64,000 nt of DNA from JBBQFI01 sp038321775 (GCA_038321775.1 JBBQFI010000001.1:434001-498000), one strand, 5' to 3'. Shown: positions 15,741 to 25,388, counted from the stretch's first letter. Numbers and translations are program-made. The notes: generated from the letters alone by a model not told the origin.

Positions 15741-16733
15741 TCACTCCACCACTTCGCGTTCCAATTTCGCCATGTTGGCGTTGAGGCGCTCCTCGAACCT
15801 CGGCCCGATTTCCGCGTACGGCGGATACGGTCTCGGCGAACCGGCGACGCGATAACGCCAGTGTTTGTACATCCACATCCACGGGCCAGGATTTTGCCTA
15901 ACGAGAGGTTCGAGCTGATCCCAGCAACGCTGTGTGATCTGAACGATCGACGTTCCTTTTTCAAAACGCAGCTGCGGATAAACGTGGAGACGATACTTCC
16001 CACCGCTTAATGGTTCACAACATACCGGGACAATCGGCGCGCCCGTGCGTTGATGAAGCCAGGCATGCGCAAAGGTCACCACTTTTTTGATGCCGAAACA
16101 GTCGATCGCGACACTTGGATCCCATGGTTTAAGAGTGAGGTCGGTCAAGACGGCAACGTGCCGGCCGCGTTTCAAGGCTTTGTACATGCGAATGATTCCG
16201 CCTTCGCGCGGTGCGAGTTCGTTCCCGGAACGTTTGCGTAATTGCGCGAAGACCGACTCAAGCAGTGGATTTTTGAATTCCTGCGCGAGCGTAATTCCCT
16301 GCAATCCATATAAGCCCACGGCGAGCGCGGCCCATTCAAAATTTCCGTAGTGAAATGTCGTGAAAATTATTCCGCGCCCCGGACCGACATCGGCCAGCAC
16401 TTCCTCGATCCCAACGATGTCGATCCATTGGGCGAAATTTTCTTTTGTCATGCGCGGCGACCAAAACAAATCGAGCATGGTGCGCATGAATTGCTGGTAC
16501 GACTCGCGTGTTACTTGCGCGCGCCTGCTCGGAGATGGCTCGCTGCCCAACGCAGCTTCGAGATTACTCAACGCCGTACGACGTCCGCGACGATCCAGCC
16601 GCGCCACGCACACGCCGAGGAATTGGCCGAGCCGAAAGCAACCGTTTCGCGAAAGAAGCGGAACAATCTTGCCGAGAAGAATGAGCCCCATCCACTCCAG
16701 GCGGTACCGGACTTTTTTGAAGGAAAAGCTCAT
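15741..16733 (-). CDS. LpxL/HtrB-type lysophospholipid/lipid A acyltransferase (copy 2)
   Basis: 330 aa, tandem paralogue of the preceding entry. It shows HYGNFEWA (HX4E), AQEFKNPLLE, RGRHVAVLTDLTLKPWDPSV and a shared PGPWMWMYKHWRY near the C-terminus. Two copies could add two different secondary acyl chains, as LpxL and LpxM do in E. coli. The motif LVR near residue 280 is written by the dispersed octamer at 15897-15904. Divergently transcribed from the phosphatase-GlyA fusion with about 115 bp between. Confidence 0.88.
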   Translation of the reverse strand: MSFSFKKVRYRLEWMGLILLGKIVPLLSRNGCFRLGQFLGVCVARLDRRGRRTALSNLEAALGSEPSPSRRAQVTRESYQQFMRTMLDLFWSPRMTKENFAQWIDIVGIEEVLADVGPGRGIIFTTFHYGNFEWAALAVGLYGLQGITLAQEFKNPLLESVFAQLRKRSGNELAPREGGIIRMYKALKRGRHVAVLTDLTLKPWDPSVAIDCFGIKKVVTFAHAWLHQRTGAPIVPVCCEPLSGGKYRLHVYPQLRFEKGTSIVQITQRCWDQLEPLVRQNPGPWMWMYKHWRYRVAGSPRPYPPYAEIGPRFEERLNANMAKLEREVVE

Positions 16734-16847
16734 CGCGTTGCCACGATTTGATCATGCCCACGTCGTTCGGCAAGCCGAGCCTGCGCGCGTTGACTTGCCA
16801 TCGTTTGAATTTAACTTCTCAAACTGGCCGCGAGCGCGGCCATAAAT

Positions 16848-18653
16848 GTGAAAAGCGTCCTCTTCGTTTGTACCGGAAACATCTGTCGCAGTCCGATGGC
16901 GGAAGGCCTTTTTCGCCGTTTAATCGGCAACCGCAAGGATATTGAAGTAGCATCCGCGGGCGTGAATGCGGTGCGCGGACAACCGCCAAGTCTGCATGCA
17001 GTCGCTGCGCTTTTTGCGGAAGGCGTGGACATTGCTCACCTGCGCAGCCAACCCCTAACGACTGCATTGATCGATCGCGCAACGCACATTTTCGCCATGA
17101 CGGGCGCGCATCTCGAGACGATCCACATGCTTTTTCCCAACGGCATCGATAAATCGTTTTTGCTCCGCGAATTTGAAGAGCCGGGCACGACGGTTTGGCG
17201 CGATGTCCCCGATCCAATCGGTATGAGCCGCGACACTTACCTCATTTGCGCGGAAACAATTAAAAACGCTTTACCGAGTGTGCTCGCCTTCGTAGAACAG
17301 GGCGAACTCGTCGTTCCGGGCAGCGCACGCGCGAGCGGCGGCGGTTCGTATTTTTCCATGGCAGATCGACCACCAAAAACCTCCACTGGCCCAGGAAGCG
17401 GCGTTTCGTCTTCGGTTTCCGGCAGTTTGCGAAAAACCGATCCGGAAATTTTCGACGCGGTCGAAGCGGAGGAGAAAAGGCAGCGTGAAAATATCGAACT
17501 GATCGCTTCGGAAAATTTCACGAGCCGCGCCGTCATGGAAGCGCAGGGTTCCTGCCTAACGAATAAATACGCCGAAGGTTATCCGGGCAAACGCTGGTAT
17601 GGCGGTTGCGAAAATGTCGACGTCGTCGAACAACTCGCGATCGATCGCGCGAAACGGCTCTTCGGCTCGGAACACGTCAACGTCCAACCGCACAGCGGCG
17701 CACAAGCGAACATGGCGGTTTATTTCGCCGCCATTAAACTGGGCGACAAAATTCTCACGATGAATCTTGCGCACGGTGGCCACCTCACGCATGGCCATCC
17801 CGCAAATTTTTCCGGCAAGTTCTATCAGGTCACGCAGTACGGCGTGGATGAAAAAACCGAGCAAATCGATTACGACGCGTTGCAAAAACAGGCCGAAGAA
17901 GTGAAACCGGCCATGATCACAGCGGGCGCGTCAGCCTATCCGAGAACGATTGATTTTCCAAGGCTCCGGCAAATTGCCGATTCCGTTGGCGCGCTTCTTT
18001 TCATCGATATGGCTCACATCGCGGGCCTGGTCGCGGGCGGGCAACATCCGAGTCCGATCCCACATGCGCAGTTTGTTACGACGACGACGCACAAAAGTTT
18101 GCGCGGTCCGCGCGGCGGCATTGTTTTATGCGAGCAACGTTTCGCGAAAGAAATCGATTCGACTGTTTTTCCCGGCATTCAAGGCGGGCCGCTCATGCAT
18201 GTGATCGCAGCGAAAGCGGTTTGTTTTCACGAAGCGTTACAGCCGCAGTTCCGCGATTATCAACGACAAGTCGTGATCAATGCGAAAGCGCTCGCGGCCG
18301 GCATGAGCAAACACGGTTACCGAATCGTTTCCGGCGGCACCGACAATCATCTCATGCTCGTCGATTTGCGACCGAAGGAAATCAATGGACGACAGGCGCA
18401 GGAGGTTCTCGATCGCGCCGGCATCACCGTGAACAAAAACGCGATTCCGTTCGATACGTATCCGATTTTTAAACCGGGCGGAATTCGCATCGGCACACCG
18501 GCGGTGACGACGCGCGGAATGAAAGAAGAAGAGATGCTCGAGATTGCCGACTTGATTAACGAAGCGCTTCTCGGTCGCGACGATGCGACTGCATTGGAAC
18601 GCGTGCGCGCAAAAGTGCGCGACCTGACGCGCTGCTTTCCCCTGCCCTGTTAG
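16848..18653 (+). CDS. Low-molecular-weight protein phosphatase fused to serine hydroxymethyltransferase
   Basis: 601 aa in one uninterrupted frame from a GTG start. Residues 1-150 are a low-molecular-weight tyrosine (or arginine) phosphatase with the P-loop CTGNICRS at 8-15 and general-acid motif VPDPIG. A Gly/Ser/Pro-rich linker of about 45 residues follows. From about residue 195 to the end it is GlyA, with NIELIASENFTS, NVQPHSGAQAN and the PLP lysine in TTTTHKSLRGPRGG near residue 415. GlyA interconverts serine and glycine with tetrahydrofolate. An internal ATG at the linker (SMADRPP) could start a free GlyA. In Bacillus the separate genes ywlE and glyA are neighbours. Confidence 0.9.
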   Translation: MKSVLFVCTGNICRSPMAEGLFRRLIGNRKDIEVASAGVNAVRGQPPSLHAVAALFAEGVDIAHLRSQPLTTALIDRATHIFAMTGAHLETIHMLFPNGIDKSFLLREFEEPGTTVWRDVPDPIGMSRDTYLICAETIKNALPSVLAFVEQGELVVPGSARASGGGSYFSMADRPPKTSTGPGSGVSSSVSGSLRKTDPEIFDAVEAEEKRQRENIELIASENFTSRAVMEAQGSCLTNKYAEGYPGKRWYGGCENVDVVEQLAIDRAKRLFGSEHVNVQPHSGAQANMAVYFAAIKLGDKILTMNLAHGGHLTHGHPANFSGKFYQVTQYGVDEKTEQIDYDALQKQAEEVKPAMITAGASAYPRTIDFPRLRQIADSVGALLFIDMAHIAGLVAGGQHPSPIPHAQFVTTTTHKSLRGPRGGIVLCEQRFAKEIDSTVFPGIQGGPLMHVIAAKAVCFHEALQPQFRDYQRQVVINAKALAAGMSKHGYRIVSGGTDNHLMLVDLRPKEINGRQAQEVLDRAGITVNKNAIPFDTYPIFKPGGIRIGTPAVTTRGMKEEEMLEIADLINEALLGRDDATALERVRAKVRDLTRCFPLPC

Positions 18654-18764
18654 GATCAGGCTTCGCCGTAATCGTGGCGGGTGTCCGACGCATTTTGGAA
18701 TCCGGACGAATTTCCGTTTCCTAAATCTTCAAAACTCGGCGTAACGTGCATTGCATTTCTGGCA

Positions 18765-20315
18765 ATGGCTCAACTTAAGGAAAAATCACAAAGCAATCCG
18801 CTGCGCGAAGGATTGACCACGCGTTCGGTCCCGCAGCCGTGCAGTCTCGTTATCTTCGGAGCGACCGGCGATCTCACGCATCGCAAACTCATTCCCGCAG
18901 TTTACAACATCGCTGCGGAAGGCGAGTTGCCGCCGGCAGTCGCGGTCATCGGTTTCGCGCGTCGCGATAAATCGGACGACGAGTTTCGCAAAGAACTCGA
19001 AGAATCGACGCGGAAATATTCGCGGCAATCGGTCCATGACGATTTGTGGAAAAGTTTCGCGCAATCGATTTCCTATCATCGCGGCGAATTTGACGACGTT
19101 TCCGCCTACAAAAGTCTGGCGCAACGTCTCGAGAAAATTGACTCGGTTCATGGCACGCGCGGCAACCGGTTATTTTATCTCGCGGCGAGTCCGGACCAGT
19201 TCGAAATAATTTTGGAGAATCTAAAAGCCGCCGGATTGAACAAAGCTGCCGAAGGCAGTTGGGCGCGTGTTGTGGTGGAGAAACCGTTCGGGCGCGATCT
19301 TGCTTCGGCGCGCGAATTGAATCGCATCGTCAGCAAATCGTTTTCCGAAGATCAAACGTACCGGATCGATCATTTTCTCGGCAAGGAAACGGCGCAGAAT
19401 ATTTTGGTGCTCCGTTTCGCGAACGCGATTTTCGAACCGATTTGGAATTCCCGCTATATCGATCATGTCCAGATCACAGCCGCGGAAACGCTCGGAGTAG
19501 AAGGCCGCGCCGGTTACTACGAGACTGCCGGCGCGCTTCGCGACATGGTGCAGAATCACATGCTGCAACTGCTCTCGCTGGTTGCGATGGAACCGCCGAC
19601 CGATCTTGGCGCCGACAGCATTCGCGATGAAAAAGTAAAGGTGTTGCGTTCGTTGCGACGATTTTCTTCGCTGGAAGATGTCACGAAAAATGTGGTGCGC
19701 GCGCAATACGCGGCGGGAGCGATCAACGGCAAACCTGTTCCCGCTTATCGCGAAGAGCCGAAAGTCGATCCGAAATCGATGACGGAAACTTATGTGGCTT
19801 TGCGCGCGCGGGTGGACAACTGGCGCTGGGCCGATGTGCCGTTTTATATTCGTGTCGGTAAACGATTACCAAAATCGGCGACGGAAATTTCCGTGCACTT
19901 CAAACGGGCGCCGCAGGTTTTGTTTAATAAAGAAGCGATGCAGCACGATCAGAACGTGCTCGTCATTCGCATCCAGCCTGATGAAGGAATCGCGTTGCGG
20001 ATGGAGGCGAAAGTTCCGGGAAATAATTTGCAGATCGAACCGGTGAAAATGGATTTTCATTACGGAACGTCATTCGGCAAAGCGAGTCCGGAAGCGTACG
20101 AGCGCCTGTTGCTCGATGCCATGAGCGGCGATCCGACGCTTTTCGCGCGTCGCGACGAAGTGGAGCAGGCCTGGAGTTTTATCGATCCGATCGAAGAAGC
20201 GTGGACCGATAAGAAGAACGCGCCGGCGCTTAATTTTTACACATCGGGTTCGTGGGGTGCGGACGCCGGGGATGAATTGCTCACGCAAGATGGCCGCACC
20301 TGGAGGCGATTGTAA
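18765..20315 (+). CDS. zwf: Glucose-6-phosphate 1-dehydrogenase
   Basis: 516 aa from the ATG at 18765, a normal length. An in-frame GTG at 18681 would add 28 unconserved residues. The NADP-binding motif is IFGATGDLTHRKLIPAVYN, the active-site segment is YRIDHFLGKETAQNILVLRF, and the binding loop has RVVVEKPFGRDL. It catalyses the first step of the oxidative pentose phosphate pathway. opcA begins 5 bp after its stop, forming a two-gene operon that often occurs in cyanobacteria and actinobacteria. Confidence 0.96.
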   Translation: MAQLKEKSQSNPLREGLTTRSVPQPCSLVIFGATGDLTHRKLIPAVYNIAAEGELPPAVAVIGFARRDKSDDEFRKELEESTRKYSRQSVHDDLWKSFAQSISYHRGEFDDVSAYKSLAQRLEKIDSVHGTRGNRLFYLAASPDQFEIILENLKAAGLNKAAEGSWARVVVEKPFGRDLASARELNRIVSKSFSEDQTYRIDHFLGKETAQNILVLRFANAIFEPIWNSRYIDHVQITAAETLGVEGRAGYYETAGALRDMVQNHMLQLLSLVAMEPPTDLGADSIRDEKVKVLRSLRRFSSLEDVTKNVVRAQYAAGAINGKPVPAYREEPKVDPKSMTETYVALRARVDNWRWADVPFYIRVGKRLPKSATEISVHFKRAPQVLFNKEAMQHDQNVLVIRIQPDEGIALRMEAKVPGNNLQIEPVKMDFHYGTSFGKASPEAYERLLLDAMSGDPTLFARRDEVEQAWSFIDPIEEAWTDKKNAPALNFYTSGSWGADAGDELLTQDGRTWRRL

Positions 20316-20320
20316 AAGCA

Positions 20321-21379
20321 ATGCCGGCAACCGAACAAATTTCTGAGGTCGGACTTCCAGTCGAGCTCGATCAAATGGAGAGCGAACTCAGGAAGCTTTG
20401 GGACGAAGCCGGCGCGGGGAAAACGCGCGCGTCGCTGGTGAATCTCGCCGTTTACAGCGAGGAACCGGATTCACTTTCGCGCAATACCGAAATCATTTCC
20501 CAGATCACGCAAGACCACGCATGTCGCGCGCTGCTTATCAGTGTGAATCGCGCGGCGAAGGAGAATCGCGTTGATGCATGGATCAATGCGCATTGCCACA
20601 CCGGCAGTGCAAAGAGCCAGCAAATATGTTCTGAGCAGCTTTCGTTTCATGTCGAGGGACCATGTGTGAGTCTGCTTGCCAGCATCGTTTTCTCGCATCT
20701 CGACTCCGACCTTCCGTTTTATCTTTGGTGGCAAAGCGAATTTCACGAGGAGGTGGATGCTCAACTTTGGTCGTGGATCGACCGGCTCATATATGACAGC
20801 CATGATTGGAGCGATTTTCAGGAGCAATTGCGTTTGCTCGACCGCGCGCAGGCGGAGCTAAAAGAACGTGTCATCCTCTGCGATTTGAATTGGACCAGGT
20901 TGCTGCACCTGCGTCGCGCGCTTGCGCAATTTTTCGATCACCCCGTTTCGCATCGTCACTTCAACAATTTCAATCGCGTCGAAATCGATTTTGCGCCCGG
21001 CTATCGTTCGACTGCGCTGTTGTTTACCGGCTGGATTTCCGCGCAGTTGAATTGGACCAGAGAAGAGAAGGCAAAGCGCGAAACGCTCCGTTTTCAAAAC
21101 GAGACGGGCAAAACGATCGACGTTGTCCTCGCGGAGAAAAAAGGCGAACCGATCGGTCGCTGTCTGCTTCACGCCGATACGAGGGAATATCGTCTTGAGC
21201 ATCCAGCGGGGACGGATCTGCTCGATGTCTCGTTAGGCAAACCGGGCCAGGATGGGATGCATCAACTCATGCCCGCGCTCGAAAATAATCCGGTGGCCTT
21301 GATGCACGAGGAATTGATGCGTGGCGGGGCGCGGCGAATTTACCTGCGCGCGCTCGAATGCGTGCGGGATCTTTTTTAA
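20321..21379 (+). CDS. opcA: Glucose-6-phosphate dehydrogenase assembly protein OpcA
   Basis: 352 aa. It matches the OpcA family: an N-terminal helical part (LRKLWDEA), a middle DLPFYLWWQSE motif, and ILCDLNWTRLLHLR. The C-terminal DUF-like domain is less conserved. OpcA helps G6PDH oligomerise and activate, and its position 5 bp after zwf fits. The dispersed octamer encodes Ser-Leu-Gly near 21230. The tail converges on the next glycosyltransferase gene with 32 bp between. Confidence 0.88.
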   Translation: MPATEQISEVGLPVELDQMESELRKLWDEAGAGKTRASLVNLAVYSEEPDSLSRNTEIISQITQDHACRALLISVNRAAKENRVDAWINAHCHTGSAKSQQICSEQLSFHVEGPCVSLLASIVFSHLDSDLPFYLWWQSEFHEEVDAQLWSWIDRLIYDSHDWSDFQEQLRLLDRAQAELKERVILCDLNWTRLLHLRRALAQFFDHPVSHRHFNNFNRVEIDFAPGYRSTALLFTGWISAQLNWTREEKAKRETLRFQNETGKTIDVVLAEKKGEPIGRCLLHADTREYRLEHPAGTDLLDVSLGKPGQDGMHQLMPALENNPVALMHEELMRGGARRIYLRALECVRDLF

Positions 21380-21410
21380 CGCATGCCAAAGCGGAAAGAT
21401 TATTCCGTGA

Positions 21411-22589
21411 TCACCGGTCGAGCAGACGGAGTAAATCCTTCACGCTCGTTTCGACGGAAAATTTTCGACGCGCTAATTCCAAGCCTTGCGCTCCAAATTC
21501 TCGCGCGCGCGCTGGATCACCGATTATGTACGCGATCGCATCCGCAAGTTTTTCCGGCTCGTTAGGCAAAACGAGCGTGCCGGTTAAATCCGGTTCGACC
21601 ATTTCGGGGATGCCTGCGAGTGCGGTCGAAACGACGGGCAAACCGGAGGCCATCGCTTCCATGATGACCGTGGGCAGATTGTCGCTTCCGCCATCTGCCT
21701 CCGTACTGCATGCGAGAACGAACACGTTCGCCGCAGCGAGGCGCCGTTTAATTTCTTCCTGAGATTGCGCACCAGCCAGCGTCACTCTCCCCGTCAGATT
21801 GCTTCGAATGATTTGTGCGCGCAGCGATTCTTCCAACGGACCACTGCCGATTATTTGGCAGAGAAATTGGTGACCACCTTCCGCGAGTAAACGGCAAGCC
21901 TCAATCAAATCCGTAAAGCCTTTCTTTTCGATCAAACGGCCGACGGAAATAATCACCGGCACAGGCGAAGCGAAATCGGCGCGCGCGAAATTTGAAAGGT
22001 CGAGCCCATTATAAATTCGATGAATCTTTGGCGCGCTTTCAGGAAAGCGCTCTTGCAAAAATTTCGCGGCGTGATCGCTCTCCGTCACGACAAAGCTGGC
22101 CGCATCAACGAGCCGATCGAGCCCGATCGCAAAATCGCGCGGAACAAAAATGTCGTTGGCGTGAGCAGTGAAACTGAACGGCACGCCGAAAAACTGCCCG
22201 ATCCAATAAGCTGTCCGCGCGGCCATGCCGGCAAAGTGCGCGTGCAATCGCACATCTTCGGGCAATCGCTTTCCGATATACGCGGCCTGATAAAGCCGCA
22301 GGAAGTCCGTCTGGCGTCCCCATTTCTCAATCGCTTCGACCGCGCTCGACGGAATCTCCCTTCGACGAATCGCTCGCTCGATTTCGCGGATCAACGGCTG
22401 TTCCTCCGGAAGGTAATGAACCTGCTCGAGAATCTGCGCATCCCATATTCCAGCCGGTCCACTCTCCGGCGGACGAATGGAGAAAATCGCGGGCGACAAT
22501 CCCAGCCGGTATACTTCCTTCACCTCCCGATAACAGAACGTCTGCGTAAAGGAGGGGAACCGCTCGAAAATGTAGGCGACCTTCGTCAT
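21411..22589 (-). CDS. GT4-type glycosyltransferase
   Basis: 392 aa, GT-B fold. The N-terminal half has an acceptor-binding region with LHAHFAGMAARTAY and FTAHANDIF. The C-terminal half is typical GT4, with ISVGRLIEKKGFTDLIEA, IIGSGPLEESLR and the donor loop SDNLPTVIMEAMASGLPVVS (E-x7-E type). The nucleotide-sugar donor is not predictable. A 7-bp inverted repeat around the dispersed octamer (21557-21576) lies in the LPNEPE codons. It is separate from the large EPS cluster by 11 kb. Confidence 0.88.
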   Translation of the reverse strand: MTKVAYIFERFPSFTQTFCYREVKEVYRLGLSPAIFSIRPPESGPAGIWDAQILEQVHYLPEEQPLIREIERAIRRREIPSSAVEAIEKWGRQTDFLRLYQAAYIGKRLPEDVRLHAHFAGMAARTAYWIGQFFGVPFSFTAHANDIFVPRDFAIGLDRLVDAASFVVTESDHAAKFLQERFPESAPKIHRIYNGLDLSNFARADFASPVPVIISVGRLIEKKGFTDLIEACRLLAEGGHQFLCQIIGSGPLEESLRAQIIRSNLTGRVTLAGAQSQEEIKRRLAAANVFVLACSTEADGGSDNLPTVIMEAMASGLPVVSTALAGIPEMVEPDLTGTLVLPNEPEKLADAIAYIIGDPARAREFGAQGLELARRKFSVETSVKDLLRLLDR

Positions 22590-22668
22590 TGAGGCGGAAT
22601 TAACCGGCAGAAGCCGCCGTTGCCAAGCTTTCCCCCATTCCCTGCATGACTCCTGCTATACAAAATCC

Positions 22669-23721
22669 ATGGCGGACAGGGATTTTTTTACTTTTTGCAC
22701 CTCATTGATACCGGTTGAATTGAAAGCGATGGGCGAACTGTCCACCGTCGTCCATCTGGAGGAAGGAAACGTCGTTTACTCGGCAAACGACCCCAGCGAC
22801 GCGCTTTACATTATCAATCGCGGCGTGGTCGAACTGGTGCCGGATCCATCCGTGCGCGGAACGCCGAGCACTTATCTTTCCCGAGGCGATATCTTTGGCG
22901 ATTGCGAAGCCCTCTCCGATTTGCCCCGCACACATTTGATGCGCACGCGTGAGAAAGTCAGCTTGCAGCGCATCTGCAAAAAGGATTTCTCGGAGCTTTC
23001 GAAACGCGTTCCGGCATTCTTTCGGTATCTCTGCGAGCAAATGTCCAGTCGCCTTTTGCGCAATCATGAGCTGTCGCTCTCGAAAAGCCATTGCCTCGAG
23101 TTGAGCGGAAATCTCGCCAATTTCGACATCATCACGATTTACCAAACCATTCTTAGCTCGATGCAAACTGGCGAGCTCTCCATTCTGGACGAATCGCATC
23201 AGTCCCTCGCCGCATATTTCTTCGAGCGTGGACGGTTGCACTCGGGACAATTCCAGCACCTCACCGGCCTGGAAGCCTTCTGGCAACTGTTCCTGAGCGA
23301 ATCGCTCCACGGCACTTTTTCATTTTCCTCGAGCGAGAAGTCGCTCATTGACTGCGTGAAATCGACGCAGATCAATAAATTCGAAGGCGACATGCTGATC
23401 ACGGCCTTGCAGTACCGCGATGAATTTCAGTCGCTCAAGGCAAAGTATCCGGACAAAGATGTGGAGTTGCGCCGCCGAAAACTAAACTTTTCCTGGCCCG
23501 CCACCGCAAAACCCGAATTGCAGGCGATCGCGGAGGAAATCTGGCAACTCGTTTACACCACGCCGATGTCCATCGAAAACATGTTCCTGAAATGTTCCGT
23601 CTGTGAATTCAAAATCCTTCAGGTCGTCGATCAACTCGTGGAAGCGGAATTGTTTCGACTCGTTTCCGCGGATGAGACACAAACTTCGAACGAACTGGTC
23701 GTCGAAGCGGCGCGAGCATGA
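22669..23721 (+). CDS. cNMP-binding-domain protein with DUF4388
   Basis: 350 aa. Residues 10-130 form a CRP/cAMP-type effector-binding barrel (VYSANDPSDALYIINRGVVEL, then YLSRGDIFGD). Residues 140-240 match the DUF4388 (PATAN-like) domain: SGNLANFDIITIYQTIL with FFERGRLHSGQF. A C-terminal helical part of about 90 residues follows. There is no HTH of CRP type, so this is probably a signalling scaffold rather than a transcription factor. The stop overlaps the next start (ATGA), which suggests coupled translation with the lipoprotein. Confidence 0.75.
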   Translation: MADRDFFTFCTSLIPVELKAMGELSTVVHLEEGNVVYSANDPSDALYIINRGVVELVPDPSVRGTPSTYLSRGDIFGDCEALSDLPRTHLMRTREKVSLQRICKKDFSELSKRVPAFFRYLCEQMSSRLLRNHELSLSKSHCLELSGNLANFDIITIYQTILSSMQTGELSILDESHQSLAAYFFERGRLHSGQFQHLTGLEAFWQLFLSESLHGTFSFSSSEKSLIDCVKSTQINKFEGDMLITALQYRDEFQSLKAKYPDKDVELRRRKLNFSWPATAKPELQAIAEEIWQLVYTTPMSIENMFLKCSVCEFKILQVVDQLVEAELFRLVSADETQTSNELVVEAARA

Positions 23722-24008
23722 AATACAGATTCGTTAGTCTTCTTTTGCTCTGTTGCCTAACGAGTTGTTCGTTCATGACGAAGAGAGGACGGGAAGAGTA
23801 CAGCTATCGAAAGTACGTCCGCAAATCGAGCGTCACTCGCTATAAGCGTGCGAAGAAGTTCAAGTTTCGCACTCCCGAAATGGCGATTCGCCAGGATTCC
23901 CCCACTATGACGGCTCAGCCGGAATCGCCACAGTCGGTGACGGCTGCTCCCGAATCCTCGCAACAACAACAGCCGCCGCCCTCCGAGCAACCTCCGCCGC
24001 CGAACTAG
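23718..24008 (+). CDS. Small lipoprotein with Lys/Arg-rich and Pro/Gln-rich tail
   Basis: 96 aa. The signal is followed by the lipobox LTSC (CCLTSCS). The mature part is strongly basic (YRKYVRKSSVTRYKRAKKFK) and then has a Pro/Gln/Ser tail (QQQQPPPSEQPPPP). No family recognised. It overlaps the cNMP-domain gene by 4 bp and converges on the thioesterase with overlapping stops. A hairpin formed by TCGTTAG (23731-23737) and CTAACGA (23757-23763) lies inside its signal sequence. Confidence 0.6.
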   Translation: MKYRFVSLLLLCCLTSCSFMTKRGREEYSYRKYVRKSSVTRYKRAKKFKFRTPEMAIRQDSPTMTAQPESPQSVTAAPESSQQQQPPPSEQPPPPN

Positions 24009-24388
24009 CTTTCGCGTTTCACCGGAATCGGTTTCCCGTTCCCGTCGACGGCAACGTAAATGAAAACTGCGCGCGTCACGCGGATTTCTTCGCCGCTCAT
24101 GTAACGGTGCACCCAAACCTCGACCGGAATGGTCATCGACGTCCGCCCGATTTTTTCGACCCATGCGTAACATGCGACCGTGTCGCCGACGCGGACAGGT
24201 TGCAGGAACGCCATTCCTTCAATCGCCACGGTGACGACGCGTGCCTTTGCGACTTTGGCCGCGAGAATGGCGCTGCCCAAATCCATTTGCGCGACGAGCC
24301 AGCCGCCGAAGATGTCGCCATCGCGGTTGGTGTCTTTCGGCATCGCGATGGTTTGAATGACGAGCTCGCCCTTGGGTTTTTTGTTCAT
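24005..24388 (-). CDS. Acyl-CoA thioesterase, YciA type
   Basis: 127 aa hot-dog fold. The motifs NRDGDIFGGWLVAQMDLGSA, HAKxAR-like VAKARVVTVAIEGMAFLQPV and VEVWVHRY fit YciA/BACH thioesterases, which hydrolyse short- to medium-chain acyl-CoA. Its stop codon shares CTAG with the convergent lipoprotein stop. It is 19 bp downstream of queA, so the two may share a transcript. Confidence 0.9.
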   Translation of the reverse strand: MNKKPKGELVIQTIAMPKDTNRDGDIFGGWLVAQMDLGSAILAAKVAKARVVTVAIEGMAFLQPVRVGDTVACYAWVEKIGRTSMTIPVEVWVHRYMSGEEIRVTRAVFIYVAVDGNGKPIPVKRES

Positions 24389-24407
24389 CGCCGCGGCAGA
24401 ATAGCGA

Positions 24408-25388
24408 TCACAAGATCAGCATGCAATCGCCGTAGCTATAGAACCGATACCGTTGCCGGATCGCCTCTGCATACGCCGCGAGAATAAACTCACCGCCGGC
24501 AAATGCGCTCACGAGCATAAGAAGAGTCGAACGCGGCAGGTGAAAATTCGTCAGTAATCGATCGACTGCGCGAAATTTGTAAGGCGGATAAATGAAAATA
24601 TTTGTCTCTCCATTTTGCGATACAAGTTTTCCGGTATCGCGTTTTGCCGATTCGAGCACGCGCACGCTCGTTGTGCCGATCGCTAAAATTCGACGAGCCT
24701 CATTGATCGTGCACGCGCTCGATTCCGAAATCGAAAACCGCTCTGAATGCATACGATGCTGCGCAAGATCGTCGACGTGCACGGGTCGGAATGTTCCGAC
24801 ACCGACATGAAGTGTGACAAACGAGTGCGGCAATTCACGCAGGATCTCCGGCGTGAAATGCAACCCGGCCGTCGGCGCCGCGAGCGCGCCCGCGGCATTG
24901 GCAAAGACGGTTTGATACCGGGTCTCATCCGCCGCGTCACTTTGGCGTCCCATGTAAGGCGGAAGCGGAAGCGAACCACCGCGATGCGGATCGATCTCAT
25001 TTTCGAACGAGATGATGCGTTCACCATCGGCCGCGATTTCCTCGACGTGACCGATTGTTCCATCGACCTGGAATGTCGCACCTAACCGCATTTTCTTTCC
25101 TGGCCTAACGAGACATTTCCATCGACGCGAGTCGAGTTGCTCGAGAAAGAGAAATTCCACCGCGCCGTCGTCGGAAAATCGGCGCGCCGCGAGCACCCGC
25201 GTGTCGTTGAGAACAAGAAGATCGCCGGGAGACAAAAATTCCTTCAACTCGACGAATTTCCGGTGCTCGATTCGCTGATTCTCGCGGTGCAGAACCATCA
25301 TGCGCGCGTCTTCGCGACGCGGCGGCGGACGGGTTGCGATCAGATCTTTTGGCAGATCGTAATCGTAGTCAGAGAGCTGTGCGCTCAT
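24408..25388 (-). CDS. queA: S-adenosylmethionine:tRNA ribosyltransferase-isomerase
   Basis: 326 aa. It makes epoxyqueuosine in tRNA by transferring the ribosyl part of SAM. Motifs are YDLPKDLIATRP at the start, FLSPGDLLVLNDTRVLAAR, the GALAAPTAGLHFT catalytic loop, and FHLPRSTLLMLVSAFAG. The length is somewhat short of E. coli (356) but all the usual blocks are present. Other queuosine genes are not in the window. The dispersed octamer encodes CLVRPG near 25104. Confidence 0.95.
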   Translation of the reverse strand: MSAQLSDYDYDLPKDLIATRPPPRREDARMMVLHRENQRIEHRKFVELKEFLSPGDLLVLNDTRVLAARRFSDDGAVEFLFLEQLDSRRWKCLVRPGKKMRLGATFQVDGTIGHVEEIAADGERIISFENEIDPHRGGSLPLPPYMGRQSDAADETRYQTVFANAAGALAAPTAGLHFTPEILRELPHSFVTLHVGVGTFRPVHVDDLAQHRMHSERFSISESSACTINEARRILAIGTTSVRVLESAKRDTGKLVSQNGETNIFIYPPYKFRAVDRLLTNFHLPRSTLLMLVSAFAGGEFILAAYAEAIRQRYRFYSYGDCMLIL

